Shown piece after piece: positions 12,401 through 27,900 of a stretch of 64,000 bases of DNA. The notes under the pieces were generated by a model. That model saw only the letters and a list, made by a program, of their open reading frames with translations. It was not told the DNA's origin and searched no databases. The DNA is from Alitta virens (Eukaryota > Annelida > Polychaeta > Phyllodocida > Nereididae). Made by a program: the position numbers and the translations under genes. How positions within the stretch are numbered: position 1 is the first letter of the stretch; each line of letters starts with the position of its first letter. The stretch is taken from positions 258,001-322,000 of the forward strand of contig OW028573.1 of assembly GCA_932294295.1 (NCBI GenBank), read 5' to 3'.

Positions 12401-14734
12401 AAAGGAAACGAGACATAAAAGCTGGCTCGCATAAATTGCAAAGACACCAATTTGTACACAATGCAAGACAGCATCGTTTGCAAGATTAGGAGAAATGTAT
12501 GTGCAAGCATGGAGAATATGATAGAAACAATTCCATCATGATAATACGCCGTTGAATATGGATTACCAGATGTCATCAGCATGGATGGCAATAAACACGA
12601 AACTCTAAACCAAATATGTCAAAGTGTTCAATCTTCATGATCATGCATAATTGGCAGGCCACCTGTATTTAAGGATTGAAACAGAAAATTGTTAGATGAG
12701 GAAATAAGTGAGCAACAGATGACAAAGTATTGTTCTGTAAAATGTTGTTCATTCATCTTGTGTGCCATTGCAATTTCTATATTTCGTATTTTTGTCTTAT
12801 TTTCTTTTTTTTTTTCTTTTTATTCTTTCTTTTTTCTTAGTTTTATAGTAACACGTTAAAATTTATTTGTACATAGTTTGATTATTTTTAAATTTCCAAT
12901 GTGCTTGGTAAATACATTTTCAGATATTCGCCTTCTTGAACTTTTGATAATAATGTTACTTGATATGACACTAAATTTTCATTAATTAACACTCACACAT
13001 ATTTTGTGTATTTTGATTTCTTTTACGTTGATACTTTCGGTAATTGGTTGTATTGTCAGATATTATTGCAGAGATTAATGTGATATCATCATTTTCCTGC
13101 GTTCTGTTTTGGACTCAGTGTAATTATGGTCCGTGCAGCATTCAGCAGTTTCCCTGCGGATGACACTCTCTGGTCTGGTATACCATTGCGGATGACAACA
13201 AGAATAAATTTATTGAAGATATAATTTTCTCGTTTTCTCATCTATTCTGGAATTCCTGTTGTCTGTAACCAAATTTTCACCATCTGAAATTGTAACTCAT
13301 TTTTATTGTTCAGTCATATGACAATCACTATCATTATTTTGGTATATTAAACCATGATCACTGTGTATTCTTTTAAGTTATTTAATAATCGCATGCATTA
13401 TTTATTACTTGTGTTGAAACTGTGTATCATTTTGCTAGAATAGAAATGTAAAGGCTTGTATTTGTATGTTATAAATCAAATAAATTCAATCACATCAGAC
13501 AGACTGCAGTGAAGCACACCCTCATCAAGCCATCAATGGTGACTGACTACCACAAGAAACTCTTATGAATTTGCTAAGACTAATACATGACACTTTTTCT
13601 CATTTTGTTATTTTAATGTTCTCGTATATATTAGTGACACGAAGCAAACTGTATGTGAGCTGCAAACCAGACGAACTAAATATCCATTACAAGTTAATAA
13701 TTGGTCGATAGCGGATTAGTGGTCACTTCTAAACAGATTTTCCCATGGCCCTTGGTGATGGCCTTGGTTAACTAGCTTGTCAGCACACAGAGTCGCAGTG
13801 GGAAGCAATATTGACTGCAATTCAGAGCAATTGTAAGGCTGGCATCGGTGGACCTTTTTGCAAAGCAGTCTTCACTTGTCTTGGGAAGCTATTCTGCGGG
13901 ACAGACAATAGGTTTGGCCTGGAACGGACACATAATACCCAGCATGCATCTGGGCCCCGCTTCACATTGTAAATCTCACGTTCACGAGACTTCATTTGTT
14001 TACTCGCCAAGTCCACCATTTTGTTATCTAAACGCCTAAATTTGCCATAATGTACTTTCTCTCCAACAAACTTGGGAGATCTTCCCAAGCCAACATCCCC
14101 CCCCCCCTTGCAACCCCCCCCCCCCCCCAACCCCCCTGTGGACAGCCCTTCCCAATGAAAAGAACCGAGTTTAGCAACCACACAGAAAAATTCTCCAAGC
14201 AAACACTGGAAAACCTCCTAAATTCTCGTCCACTCTGTAAACTTAACGAGTAAAAGCGCCACTAATACATTAACTAATGGCATGCTATAGCCTCTGGTTA
14301 AATTTCGCATTGTGCTAATAATGAAGTTTCAACTAAACATAAACAATTCGAGGGAGCAGAAGCGTAAATATTAAACAGGTGTTAATGAAGTTTATAAAAC
14401 ACCAACCACTCGAGTGAATCTTCGTGTATATGTGAACTCATCATCATATTTGAACTAAAAATCACAATTGTTTTATTTAACGTATCATTATGACAAATTT
14501 ACTGGCTCCATTCTAATTTATTTGACTCCAAGCCGAATGGCTCAGATGAATACCTGAATCACCAAGCGCTGATCTTGGCAAATTATGTCTAAAATTTATA
14601 AAAAAAATCATTAGTTATTGGATTTTGTCAAATATTTATAATTTATCTTGTTATAAAGCGAATGTTAATCAATAAATCAATCAATCAGTCTATCCAAAAA
14701 AATGGGAGTATTCATTGCCATTGCCTTAATGGTA
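9451..14734. other. Long non-coding stretch
   Basis: No gene recognised. It holds C homopolymers near 10229, 12011, 12233, 14098 and 14114. A small GC-richer island at about 10240-10420 carries an octamer ATGCAAAT. A retroelement-like tail (AAATAAATTCAATC) lies near 13480-13495, and an (AATC)n tail near 14670-14695. Confidence 0.5.
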
Positions 14735-14925
14735 CTAACTTAGTTTAGTCAGCACATTTGACCAGCTGCCAGAGGCAGACGTTATGATGAGATAGTGCAT
14801 GAGGCTTGCAGTCCGTTGTTGCACCTCATAGGTGGCGTCTGATGCGAACGACATCCAGCTGACTGAAACTCGAACCCAGGTCCCTTGGCAGAGTCATGCC
14901 CTAACCCCTAGGCCACTTAGTTGCA
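14735..14925 (-). repeat. tRNA-derived SINE, copy B
   Basis: On the minus strand it begins with a tRNA-like head: an A box TGGCCTAGGGG followed 30 nt later by a B box CTGGGTTCGAGTTTC. It continues with GCTGGATGTCGTTCGCATC and ends with ACGTCTGCCTCTGGCAGCTGG, the same 3' words as copy A in inverted orientation. It is shorter than copy A in the middle. The A and B boxes indicate descent from a tRNA gene, but this is not a functional tRNA. Confidence 0.75.
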
Positions 14926-15639
14926 ATTCACATGTACAGCTGAGCCAAAGATTTGGAAGAATGGTATCACTGACAGCAAGTAATGTTCCACAGAGCAAAT
15001 CGCTGAAGCTGATAGCTGTGCCCTTAGCAAGTCTTTGTGTATAACCAGGTAGATAGATAGATATTTTATTTTCTCTTTACTTCTAATTATGATGATGACT
15101 TCTCACGCATGTGTCATATTATACAGTATCAAACAGAAATGAGTATTTTTCTGTACAAACCTACCAATACATTGGCATTTAAAGCACCAATATCTCAGGG
15201 AATGTTAGACTGACTAAAGTACGAACTAACTGTATCTCTTGTATGAACTAACAGTATCTCTTGCACCAACTTAGCCTGCAGTTTAGGTTAAAATGATGTG
15301 CAGGTTATTTTTTACTTTTAAGATTGATGATTTGGGTGCACTGCATGACTACTTATTCTTTTACAAATAATAATAAAAAGTTGTCACCAGACTATTTTTG
15401 ATAAGTTTGAGTGATGATTACTTTCATGAATACTTAACGAGAGCAAGAGGGAATCGTCGAGTGCCTGCTGTGAGGCATGAGTTCGCAAGACAATCTGAAG
15501 CTACATGTTCCCTAGTCATTTTAATAATATGCCAATTGATATACATTTTATTTAATCGTGTTTTTTGTAACTGACTATAAGTTTTTATATTTTACATTTC
15601 GACTTTAAAATTTTCACATTTATATTTTTCTGTCAATTT

Positions 15640-15745
15640 TACAACTATTTAATTTTAAATTTGTATTTTACTTTAAAGCGCACAGCTATGCCTTGTTGTA
15701 ATCAGTAGCGCTCTATCAAATGAATAATGATAATAATAATGATAT
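15640..15745 (+). repeat. Retroelement/SINE tail ending in an AAT-type microsatellite
   Basis: The text AGCGCTCTATCAAATGAA followed by (ATGATAATAAT)n resembles the common 3' end of SINE-like elements in many marine invertebrates. Only the tail is recognisable. Confidence 0.45.
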
Positions 15746-18700
15746 TCAGGACAAATTTATACTCACTCCATATGGAGTTTTAAAATTTACATTAAGAAAA
15801 AGATTATTGATAATTAAATCAGCCAATGTAACAATTCAGACTGTTTTGTGTGTCATAACTTGTTGTGCCTTGTTGAATAATTATACTTGTTAGTTACCTC
15901 AAGGGGAAAAAAAACAATTATAATTTTCTTTAATAGCCTTGATATACTTCATGATGAGCAGTGTCACCCTGCTTAATGTTTGTTAAATCAAAATAACTTC
16001 ATTTGTAATATGTTTTTTTTTTTTATATAAGTTGCTTCGCGGACCGCAAACAGTTATTTTCAGTTATATGCAGTACCCAGGAAATTGAGCCGTGTGTGAG
16101 AAACATATTTCACAAAATAAATGTGACGTTTTGAAAATTAAGTTATTTTCCAAAATATACTTGGTATGACAGAGTTTACTGTGTTGATAAAGAGCAAAAA
16201 GACGAAATGCTTCAATGTATACCCTGTTACTCGATGTTTGGACTTCTTTTTTCTTTTCTTTTCTTTTTTTTTGAAAGGGGGGGGGGGGGGTTGAAAAAAA
16301 AACTGAAGAACTTGTGCACGATTCCTAAATTCCAGGAGAGGAGCAAATTGAGACATGAGGGAATGCTTTGTTTTAAGGGCAAACTTAACGGGTCTGATGG
16401 GCAGGAGTTTCTCGAATTTAACTTGGTGGCAAAAATGACCTGACCAACTACAGTGGTGTCACAATCTTGCAGGGGGGTTAAGTGACAGAGAAACAGAGGG
16501 TCCAGGTGAGACTTTTAAGAGATGTCTGTGTATGCTGTGTGTGGCAGCTTTCTTAGGTGACAACTTATTCGCCAAATCTTCACCTGTAAACAATGCAGTA
16601 TTGTAATAGGAAAGGACACTCTATCACTGCGCTGTCATCCACACCCCATCTCAAACATGACTAACTGTATACCGACCGTGATGCTTCACACAGCCTCACA
16701 CAGCCTTCATGCACATCATTTTCACCTAAACTGGAATTGCGCAGAAGCAAAAAAAAAAAGGGGGGGGGGAGGTACTTAGGGTATGTCCTAAAACCTTCAC
16801 TCCGAATCTCACAAGACACAATTAGCTCGTTTCAACGGTCAACTGCCACATCAGCAATTGGATTATGACTTCACTTACCATACTTTTTCAACATCAATAA
16901 ACCACATTGGAAAGTGAATCAGAAGTTAATCAATGATGCAGAAAATATGAAATGATGTTTGTACATTTTTGTTTGAAAAGTAGCCTGTTGTCTCAACTAC
17001 CTACCAAGCAGAATTTGTCTGGAGCCAAATCTATAAAAGGCAGCAGCATCGGTGGGGGAGATGCATGGGTGGGGTGGAAAGGGCGGTACAGGGTGGAAGG
17101 GTTTATTGCTGTTTGGCATCGGGGGCCAGAACTGTTGCCCCGCGCATGATACCCTGGCTGTGTGTGGAACGAAACTCAAATATTTCAAAATCTTGAAGTG
17201 AAAAAAGAAGGAAGTTGGTCAAATAGAGAGAACTGCGTGGTTGACAGACCAACATTGTTACGGCCTTCTGTGTTTCAGAGAGAACAAACAAACGTTCCAA
17301 AGTGAGGCCCCAGCATGAGTCAACTTAACTTAGGAGTAAATATTAGGGAAATTTCAAGGATGAAGTATCAATATTTAAGGAACATCTTTTACTCAGGCCA
17401 AGAATGGCGGTATAGAGCCAGGGGCTTTGGGAGGCGACTGCTCTTTCCGTCTTTGTTTGAATTCGCTTCACCTCGACACACACTCGGCCGCCATAGCGCA
17501 ATTAAGGAGCGTCTCAAGACGCCAAAACGCTACATTCGACGTTGTCTATTTCAAATCAAAAAGAATCCAGCCCAAGCTCTGTAAACACTAGGTGTGTACC
17601 AGTGTGCAGTATTGGGATATACTTGTATTGGTCTGTGCCTCAATAAGTACTACACTGAGTGCTCAACTGTCATTTACAGTTTAATAGAAGCTAGCGTATA
17701 CTGCAATTCTAAAATCAGGAATTTACAAGAAGATGTTCACCCAAACATCATGCGGACTCTACTGGAAGCGAGTCATCAAATTTTAGTATTTATCAGTCTA
17801 ATTGTCTTGGCAACCACACTACATTTTGCAAAAAAAAACTGAAAGTACGCAACAGTTAATTTTAGACGTTATTATAAGATAGTTACTATCTTAATTGCAC
17901 AAATCAGCCTTGATTGGAACTGGCATAGGCCACGACAAATATTATGCCATTCAAGAACATATTTATAAATGCATCTAACTTTCTAGGCCATCGCAATTTC
18001 AATTTCATCACCAATACAAAAGCTATCTAATGTACCACATATGAATTTGTGTTGCACTGATTGTAAGTATTTTTCCAAAAACCTCGCGTCAAAATTATAA
18101 ATAATATCATCAAAGGCGATCCAGCAGTATCCTAAGTCTCACGATGTCACCACCAAGCAGTGATTGGACATGAAGTCACGCGCGTGATTTAGCCCATCTC
18201 ACGCGCTGATACAACTTCACAACCTGAGCGATGGCAGTTCATGAAGTACATGAGATAGTACACGAATTCTTATTGGTCTATTTTAGCTCATAAGTTAAGC
18301 TTCTGCATTGATTCTTCTCATATTAATCTACCAACATTCAATTACTGATAACAACGAATTCCATGGCCTTTCTCAAATGATGCTAACTTGTGCCCATGCG
18401 CTATGGTTTCTCTGCAGTGGGGTGCGATGTTTCTGACTGGCATAACTTCGAATACAAAGACATAAATATATTTTTTTATGTAGTTTACTATTACATATTT
18501 CTGCTCACTAACACTTTTATTACCTAGTTAAGCTGTATATACGACATGCTCTTTACACTCTCAGTTGTACTGCTTGCATCTGATGTCCAGTCGTAACTGT
18601 AGAGAGTGGACATGACTGACCAGTGACCCCCTGTGGGATTTGACATGCCCAGAAAGAATAATTCTGAATGGGGCTAACCTGCGAATGAACCCGATCATTT

Positions 18701-21700
18701 GACCTTTGACACGGGTGAATAAGAGAAACCAACAGAGCCGGGGTGCTGCCGGGGTCCTCGCTCCTTCCCGCCAAAAGCTAATCCGGCCACTCGGGGCGTG
18801 CCGCACGTGCTGCCCACTGACCAGTACAGTGGACAGCGGCCGGCACAATTTGACAAATATCAATCAAACAGGCTGTCCATTCATCAAATATTGGCTAACG
18901 ACCTCTGCATAGAATGCCTTGGATAATATCATGAAATAAGGCAGCAGTAATAAGAAGGGTTGATTGATAGGGTGGATTAGGGAGAAGAGAGAATTTGTGA
19001 GGGTTAAAAAGGCTGCAGTATGGGTGGTAACTGTGATATTCTGGTCAACAATAAGTTGTCTGATATAATAGTTGTGTATTTCAGTTATATGTAAATCAGA
19101 AACACTAGTCACGATAATGAATATAATCAAACTGTGTATATATTTTTTTCAGGCTTCATTCCAAAATGTGCACTCGCATTTCATTATCATCCGCAGTCAA
19201 ATTCACTTCCACTTGAAACTTCTATCAGCCTATTGTCTCAGCATCAGAAACACATAATACTGTTTAAATTTAATGAAAGAAAATGATGAGTGGTAAAATA
19301 ATTGCACTGCAGATCACTGTTATATTATCAGACATTTGACTACCATCCGCAAAGTAGCATCATGCATGTGAGTTGCAGGAGTTATTTTACATCATGTAAG
19401 GACAGTAAAAATGGCTCTGAGAGAAGGAAGGAATTTTTGATGCGGTTGGTAGACTGAACATTTCAAATGTGATTCACAAACCAGAAAGCATTTTGTTTCT
19501 CACATTTCTGAATCATTCGTGGTCAGAGGATGACACGGTCAACCACCAACTTTTGTTTTTTTTGCGTCCTTTCTGTGATAAATGGTTTTAAGGGATTTGC
19601 AGTGACTGCGCTCTTCAAACATATTAATGACCCGGAGAGGGGGGGGGGAGGTTGAAGGGTGTTGATTTTGCTAATGAGGCCCAGGGTGCCGGGTAGTGGC
19701 CAGGTGAGGCGGCTACCTGGGGAGCCCCAAATCCCAGGTATGAGGGAGCATTAGCGACTGGTCATTAGGAGCTCGGCACGTTCTTTTAATTGCCCTTCAC
19801 AAGACAGCTTGGGCACGTTCGGGGGCATGGGGGTAGGAGCCTGTGATGCCCCGGCTACTGATGTGAGGGGGGGGGGAGCAGGTAAAAGTTGGTTGGAGGG
19901 GGGGGGGGACATGTCTCCATTACTGGGCTTTGTTTAGTAACTCTAACTGGACCTGACTCCGTAGAGTTTCGTGGGAAGGACCGCATTGCGTTTGGCGAGG
20001 TTCAGACTGCAACCAATCCTACACAGGAAGTCTCCAACTTACAAATATTTGGCGAAAACATTGCGCCCTGCGTTACACATGCAAGTTCACGCTAACCCCG
20101 TAATCTGCCATGAGAAGTGCGACACCAGCGCCTCCCAGCGGACGAAGGGGTTGGTGTACCTTTGAAATCAATGAGCCCTTTCAAAAACACTGAACTGGCA
20201 AAAGCCATGACTTATTAATGCTGTTTGGCTTTGCGTTTTAAACTTGGGAAATCTGACACGATAGTCCTGGCCTATGGCTTTTATTCCCACTGCCAATGAA
20301 TGAATTATGAGGCTCTGAGGGCGCATAATAAGAGGCGCTTCAACCACTTAGCAGGGACATTAGAGGTTCCCCATTAATGTCTTGGCAATCATGGAAAACA
20401 ATATTTTTTCAAGATATGCAAATGATTCAGTAAAAAATAAAGGTGCTCGAAGATACTACAGTATTTGCAGGCGTTATTTTTATCCTCGACAGCTTCATGC
20501 TTTATATCAAGTGCAAGGAGGCAATACCTCTGAAAACACTGACCCAGAATCTAGTAGGTGCAAATAACCGTGTGCTTTATAATGGATTTAATTTCAGGTC
20601 AAATTTCAATTTTTTAAAAACTTGACGAGCAAATATCACTTTTCATCACCACATTTCTTAGATTAATTTCTAATTAAAGTTTGTGTATACATACCAGTAC
20701 ACTGCAGCAAAATGTATGTACAAATATGTATTGATATCAGCCTCCTCCAGCCATTAGGTGTTGGACATCCTCGAAGGCTGATTGACATCTTAGAACGCCT
20801 GACTTTAGCTCACATACAAGATGGAAAAGTGCAGTTTCTTGCAAATTATGTAAAATGAATGCATGCAAGCTGAGCGATCGTGGATCGGGGCTTTTAACAG
20901 TCTAATTATTCTGCGATATAAACAAGGGGGTCGTTTTGCCAAGGGACACCGATGTGACTGGGGCATATGGGGTCCTTTCGCAGCTTGATGAATGGGGCCC
21001 TAGTTGCTCTCCCGATCCCTGGGCCCTTGATTCATGATCTGGGGCCCATCCCATAATTCTAATTCTTGCAAGCATCTCCTTCGCATCAATTACCCGCTAC
21101 AAGGCAAAAGAAAACAAGTGCACACGCGTCCTTATTCTCCCCATGTAATAATTAATGGGACAATGTGACCCGTTCACTTATCACTTAACAAACTCAGGGC
21201 GCATGCGTCACAGCGGCTTTTATCCTGCTCTGCTCGGAAGAACGATCCAGGCCAGTCAGCAAAATGGTCCTTTGGCGAAGCAATGGTGCAATATATCATA
21301 TTTGTAAAAAAAAAAAAAAAAACCCTAAACTTTACACATACAATATAGTTTTTTTTAACTCTGTTGTTTCCCTTCTTGACAGTGAATGTATTAAAATTAT
21401 TATGTATATGCATAACTGTATTGAATGTATCCGCGTAAACTTGTATGAATCATGTGTCAAGAAAAAAAAATAAAACTTAAAAACTTCAAGTTCAGATCAA
21501 CATAGATCTGTCGATCTATCACCAACTCACGGATTCATTCCAAGTGTGGCAACTATTCAAAACACAACTAGCTGTAACTGAGACCAAAGAAATGTAAGTC
21601 TATTCCTATTTGTGGTCTTGATTGCGAACCACTCAAGCATGGTGAATTGTGACATCACAAGGAGACTTTGTCAAGTGGCTGGCTGCACTTCATTGCAATC

Positions 21701-24700
21701 CACTGTAATGGTGACCTCCACATATATGCAGCGAGTTGTGCTGTGAATCTATGAAATCACAAAAATGTATACAGCAAATTTATCAATAAAAATACTGACA
21801 TAATGATTTGTTTGCCGTGTAGTTTTATGTATGCATTTTCCATTTAACCCCGTGAATGTGCATTTCTACAAATTGTATGCAGAAAAGAACGAAGTGACTT
21901 CTTGAGAATGACGCTGATTTAGCCAACCTCTGCACGTGACTTCGTGCGTGTCCATAATATGAACAAGCAGGTGTATACAATTTGCAGTTACATACGCATC
22001 ATTATATTGGCTACAAATTGGAGTTGATCAGCGTTGTCCAGGGTATTTATAAGGGGTAAATAATAAGTACGTGATGTGGGTGTGGTGGGGTACATGAAAT
22101 TGCCCTCTTATGGTTAATGCAGTCCGACGCATGCGCAGTCCTTTGCTCTGTGTGAACACACTGCTCATAATACAGGAAAGTATGGCAAACTATATGACAT
22201 GCAGGGCTGGGTAAATGGAGTGCACAGTCCAGGGGAATAACAATGAGGGTTCAACATTATCTAATAGGCCCACCCCCATTCCTTGATGTGCCCCTGCAAC
22301 ACTGGGCCATGTGATTAGCAGAAGCAAGTGTGGAGAACATGACCAAGGAGGCGACTGCTCTGCCAGCAAATATCACACAAGGATGGGATGAGGGGGCCGC
22401 CGTGGGACAAGTGGCCCCTGCACATGTCCCCAGCTGCCCCCCGTAACCCCGACCCCCCTGCCCTCCCCCTTCCATGCCCCCCGGTCGCCCTGCATCTCAC
22501 TGCTGCAGCATATATTTTGCCACGGCATAATGCCAGCCACGTATCTATCATTTCTGACACCATCTGCTGTAATTCTGATTTATGACCAGAATTTTGAACT
22601 TTAAAAGATCCCATTGAGAAAGCAAACCTTACTTACAATAAATATACAGGAATACTTTCATTGATTTCTAGTTCTTTTTCTGTCTTTCCTTGTAGTGCAT
22701 TGTAACCATTTGTTAATAATATATAGCCAACTTGAAACTAGCTCTATAATTTCATCAAGATGTACTTTTTGGTATGGTTGTCTACAATGTGCAGTGTGAG
22801 TTCAAAGAGACCGCTATGAGTTCTGGAATAAATTTTCACGCTTGTTGTCGCAGGAAGGTCTAATTAATTTGTGAAATGTCACAAAAACTTGCCTGCAGAA
22901 ATTAACACAGAATTGAACAGAATCCCCATTTTTATCAGTTTACAAAAGAAGGTCAAAGGTCAGAGCAAGACCTAATGTTACGCATTTTAGCCTGGAGCAT
23001 CTTGGTGAATTCGCAACAAAAGAAAACAATTTGGTCTTTGCAGAGGAAAGCACAAGCCACAAGTCGGGTCAAAGTGGGAGGGCCAGGGCTGTCTCTCCCC
23101 TGCTCACGTTTTTTGTTGATTTCTCAATAATTGACAACAAATATTTATTTTCAGACACTGTGCATACCTCTTATTAATGGGAAAAAAGTTACAGCTCAAA
23201 GTCACAAACCTTTGACCGAAATTAAATGCTTTTATGGGTGGGGTTTTCCTGAAACGAGGATGAGATTGAATTTTTGCAACATATTCTGAGTATAATATAC
23301 ATGTAGTGAGGTGTAGTCCCCTAGCTTCCTCGAAAGGCCTATGGAATTAGCTATCCATATGTCTCGTGATTCTTGGAAAGCAGTTCGAGTGACTTTATTT
23401 GAAAACTTTCCAAAGCCATCGATGGCAGTGTTGTCCTTCCTTTCAGCTCATTAGCCAACTTGAAACTGCAAGTCTTAACTGATTGACTGAGATTCAAGTC
23501 TTTGGAGCATGTCAAGCGAACGGATGCATGCCTTTTTGCTCTTTTCAATTCTTTCTTTATTCATTAGCTTCGGATAATGAGAGCCTTGATTCAGACTGGA
23601 TTTCTCCTTTATTTTTAAGCTGTGAAGAGGGAGATTTTGAGTGTCATTTATTTTATGCTAACAAGGACGGTTGGAAAAGATGATAAAAATGGAGAAGGGG
23701 CTAAAAAGCGTAACAGACTGGCTGGTCTTCGATCAATCACAATTAGACGGCGTTAGGAATGATTTTTATTCATAAAACACAGGCACAAACCAATTGTCCT
23801 AATATTTGCTACTTGGGAGGGAATTATGTGAACAAACTCAGAGATGATCTGCAGGTTGGCCTGAGGGAATGCAGGTTGGCCCATTGCACATCCAACAATC
23901 TCGATTGTTTGAACAGCCCCTGGGCCAGTTGGCTCTTCTCTATTCATCATAGTTCTAATACAATTGGCTCCAATAAGATGAAGTGTGACAAACCAGCTAC
24001 ATCATTGTCACAGCCTTGATGCTTTATTATGACACAATGCCTGCTGTGACCTCTTTCTTCTTTATTTATTTACTTCTTTCTTGCTTTCTTCTTTATTTCC
24101 TTCCTTCTTCCTTCTTGTTGATTTTTTTCTTGCTTGCCTGTTTGCTTCATTCCGATCTTTTGATCTTGGTTATTATTTTCAATACTTTTTTGTTATGAAT
24201 GGTAAAAATTCTATTCAAATTCAGAGATCAATAAATCAACTAAAATGTATTACTTCAAACTAACCAATATTAACTGACCTTTTTCACTAATTCATTGACT
24301 GCGGTCTTGACTCAAGATTCTGCAGCAGACCATTCACCCACAGTGACCCACATCCCATTTCTTTGATTGGACATCATTCTGCATTGATGAAAGAAAACTT
24401 CTTGGGGCTATGGATAAACACCCTGTGTCACAACTCGCGGTAACACGCAAGTATAAACAGTAATTAAAGTCAAATTAAATTCAACAGCTTTACTTTGCCT
24501 TGTCTTCTCATCTCTACACTAACCATCAATTTTACCTGGAGGCAGGTAGGCGATGATGCTGCGGCTGCTGGCGCAAATGATGTGGCCGTCTGATGGGGCA
24601 CAGATGCTCTTGTTTGAGCAGCCGTGCGTAGAGAGATCTTATTGCGTTTGAACTGTAATGACCACCTCCCAACAGCCGGCCTTTGATTAAATGGCATGTA

Positions 24701-24789
24701 ATGATGTATCCAACTCTCCCCTCATCAACTTCAACTTGTTATCTTTGCTTTCAGATAATTCTAGAACAGTTTATTTGGCCATCTCAATA
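15746..24789. other. Long non-coding stretch
   Basis: No gene recognised on either strand. G homopolymers occur at about 16278, 16760, 19640, 19867, 19905 and 25699 (the last just beyond). GC-richer islands at 17395-17545, 18700-18860 and 20870-21140 could be conserved non-coding elements, but I see no diagnostic motif. The open frames here have no protein-family features. Confidence 0.45.
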
Positions 24790-24828
24790 ACAGAAAGAAA
24801 GAAAGAAGGAGAAGGAAAGAAAACGAAA

Positions 24829-24893
<65 letters not shown>

Positions 24894-24954
24894 AAGATAG
24901 ATAGAAAGATAGATAGATAGATAGACTGACAGATAGATAGACAGATAGATAGAT
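24790..24954. repeat. (GAAA)n then (GATA)n microsatellite
   Basis: A purine-rich GAAA/GAAGG stretch passes directly into about 25 GATA units with a few GAAA and GACA interruptions. Confidence 0.97.
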
Positions 24955-27900
24955 TGTTTATAATGATACCTTGTGCAAGCTGCCTACAACATTTGGCAGA
25001 ATGGGGTTTGGTGTTTGGGACCCTCTTGAGAATGGTGTAATTCATTTGGGGAATTATTTGGGGTAAACTTTGCGGTCGAACATGTAGGAGACGTGGAAGG
25101 GGTTTTTGACAGAACGGCGTCTGCGGTGACCATGGCGACCGATGAATCACGCTCACATCTCGGAGCCCGCGAGACTGCAGTATCATAAGGGAAATACGGA
25201 CAGCCTAAAGACAATATTTTCAGACAAGGCTAGCGAGCAATATGCTTCATTAGGCACGGCTGGGACTCTATTCTTATTCATATCTAATTCAAACCAAACA
25301 AGTGACAAAGTTAGCCAAACAACACCTCCTAATAAAACTGCATGGTCCCCTCATTTCTCCTGTGATGCTGTGGCCGGCTAGCTCTGTCTCATAGCATAGT
25401 GGTTGCAGCTAGCTCTGGAAGTGGACTGGCCCCAGCAAAACAATCTATCACATGGGCAAATGGCTTGGAGTGATTCTCCCCTTTGATGTTGTTAACCGTA
25501 TGCACTGGCACACCGACCCATCTCTCAGGTTCTGGCCACGGTCACTCCTACTTTCCCTTTCTAGTTCTTTCAGCTCTGCTGGAAGTCCACACAAAGCAAT
25601 TCATGTACACTCGATGCCATTTCATCATACCCCTGTGCTGTTAAAATCTGTCAGCAGATAGTCTTGCAAGTCCTAATTGGAAGTCGAATTGGGGGTAGGG
25701 GGGGGGGGCGTATGTATGTATTAGCACTCTCACATTATTTAACTCAATCATGTTAATGTTTAAACCTTTTTAACCAGATATACTACTACAATGCAATCCC
25801 TTACTCGTTACAATCACATATGTTCATCATCTCGATTTAAAGGCAAAACACTGCCCATGCTTTAGGCTCAGGCCTATGTAACCATATAATCTTTATTTCT
25901 TACTGATTTGTTGACCTATGAATTTATTCTTCATACTGGTATACACGGCTCAAGATTGAAGAAAGCGAGTAATCTGACGCACACCTCAGGCTCTTTCATC
26001 ACCTTTCATCTCTTAATGGACGCAACGTGTATTACGTAAAAAGCGCTCTCTGAAGACGTCGGACGGCCGTCCTGAGCGCCAATCTCTTTGGCCAGAGAAC
26101 TGCCCGGAATTCATGAATAAAAATGAGCGACTCAGGGCTAATTGTATGAATGTGCTCTCTCCTTCTCTCTTTCTGGTATTATCTTTTTTTTTCATTTCTG
26201 GGTGTCTGTCTTGACACTGCAGTTAAAATATGAAAATATCATATTTTAAACTGGTAGTTCCAAAAATAGAATGCTTTGCAGATTTTTAATTACGTTAAAA
26301 TGGGGGAATAAATAAGAATTTAAAAAAAAATTACTCATATTTTAAAAAGTCGTCCAAAAGTAACTGTCCCTTAAAAATGTGTTCATTAAAGTCAGATAGT
26401 TTTTAAAATGTAAACATTTTTAGCAAAAGCCCTTTTTTTAAATAGCCCTGTTACAAAAAGTGAATAAAACCTATAGTATTGTTGAATAAAATTATGACAA
26501 TTCAGCGTTTTATTTTCTTGATGCCAAGCTCTTGAATTATAAGCTGAATCATTTATTAAGTATATAAATGCACTAATTAATCAATTGCACTTTCCTAGTT
26601 GCGGCTTAGATAATAAGTTACACAGCGCGCGACGCCCAATTTGCCTGGCAGGCACCCGGTCTGCGTTGTGTGACTTCAGTTATGCGTTATATCGCATGAA
26701 AGTGTAAATGGCGGGAAAGATACACAAAATTAATGCTATACAAACGAAAGTAAAGATCTATCGCCAACGCAGGAATGTCGGAAAAAATATAGAGTGAAAA
26801 TGCGCGTGCCATGGAGCAACTTTGCCCTTGCAGTTTTTCTTCATCTTTTGTTAGCATGGACTGGTGTCAGTATAGGTACATGTTTATATAACTGAGTGTA
26901 TTCCACAAGTTTATTCGATACAATGACGGCTGATACACGGCTAAATTTATAATAAATTAACTATTATAGGACAGCATGAAGCAGCATGAAGCTTAAGTTG
27001 ACAACATCTTTCAGTGTAATCCTGCTTTATTTGATTCAGAATGATCCGAGTCTGTTAAAAGCAAATAGTTTTCAACATACTGTACATGGCATGTTGGGAA
27101 AATATCTATGAAAAATTATACTGCAGGAATGTTACTGCAATATTTTATAAGATGCAATTCATATGGTGAAATTATTTGACCAGTTTGTATGGAAATATCA
27201 TTTATAATATTTCTGCAGGCTTTTCTAGAATCCATATTCACACGGTCAAGATGTCCATTTCCACACAGACCTTCCCAGCGGGAAAATGAGAGGGTCCACA
27301 CATCCATATTGGGAAAATATGTTCACCGTGTATTGACATTATGTTATAGTTAGCAGTTGTTAATATGAAAATTTAAATGTTGTGTCGATATTTTGGTAAT
27401 ATCTCAAATATTGCTGAATTGTTTGCGAGTCCATATGATATCACCTTGTGACAATGTGTTCTGCAATATTGAATGTTGTCAAGATTTTCTGGCTATAATT
27501 TCTTGGAATATGAAAATATGACTGGCAAGTTTGTTAGGGTCCGTCCAAAATTTAATATTGTGACAACAATACTTAAATGTTGTGGCATGAACGTTACAAC
27601 CTGACAGAATGTTTCTTTCTGGGCTAATAAAGGATGTATTTAATTTTCTAAACCAAGTTACTTTACATAAAATATATGCAATTTGAACCAAAAACTGTAG
27701 TGTGAAAGTAGCGTGTTGGCATGATACACATTATTATTGAGAGTAAGCCACTATTTAATTATTCATAATTTCTTTCTAATATAAAGGCATATTATCCATG
27801 CTTTCAACAGCTTATAATTTCCATTGCTTCTATCCAAAGTTTCCAGAGATCAGTAGTACATCGTCTGCCATCAGATGGCGTGCTGTATCTATAACTTCCA

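Noticed and set aside
14855..14922. Possible tRNA gene on the minus strand from A and B boxes
   Set aside because: The same non-tRNA 3' body as the other SINE copies follows; the cloverleaf is not maintained.
24781..25186. Minus-strand open frame with an IYLSI repeat
   Set aside because: It is a translation of the (GATA)n microsatellite.
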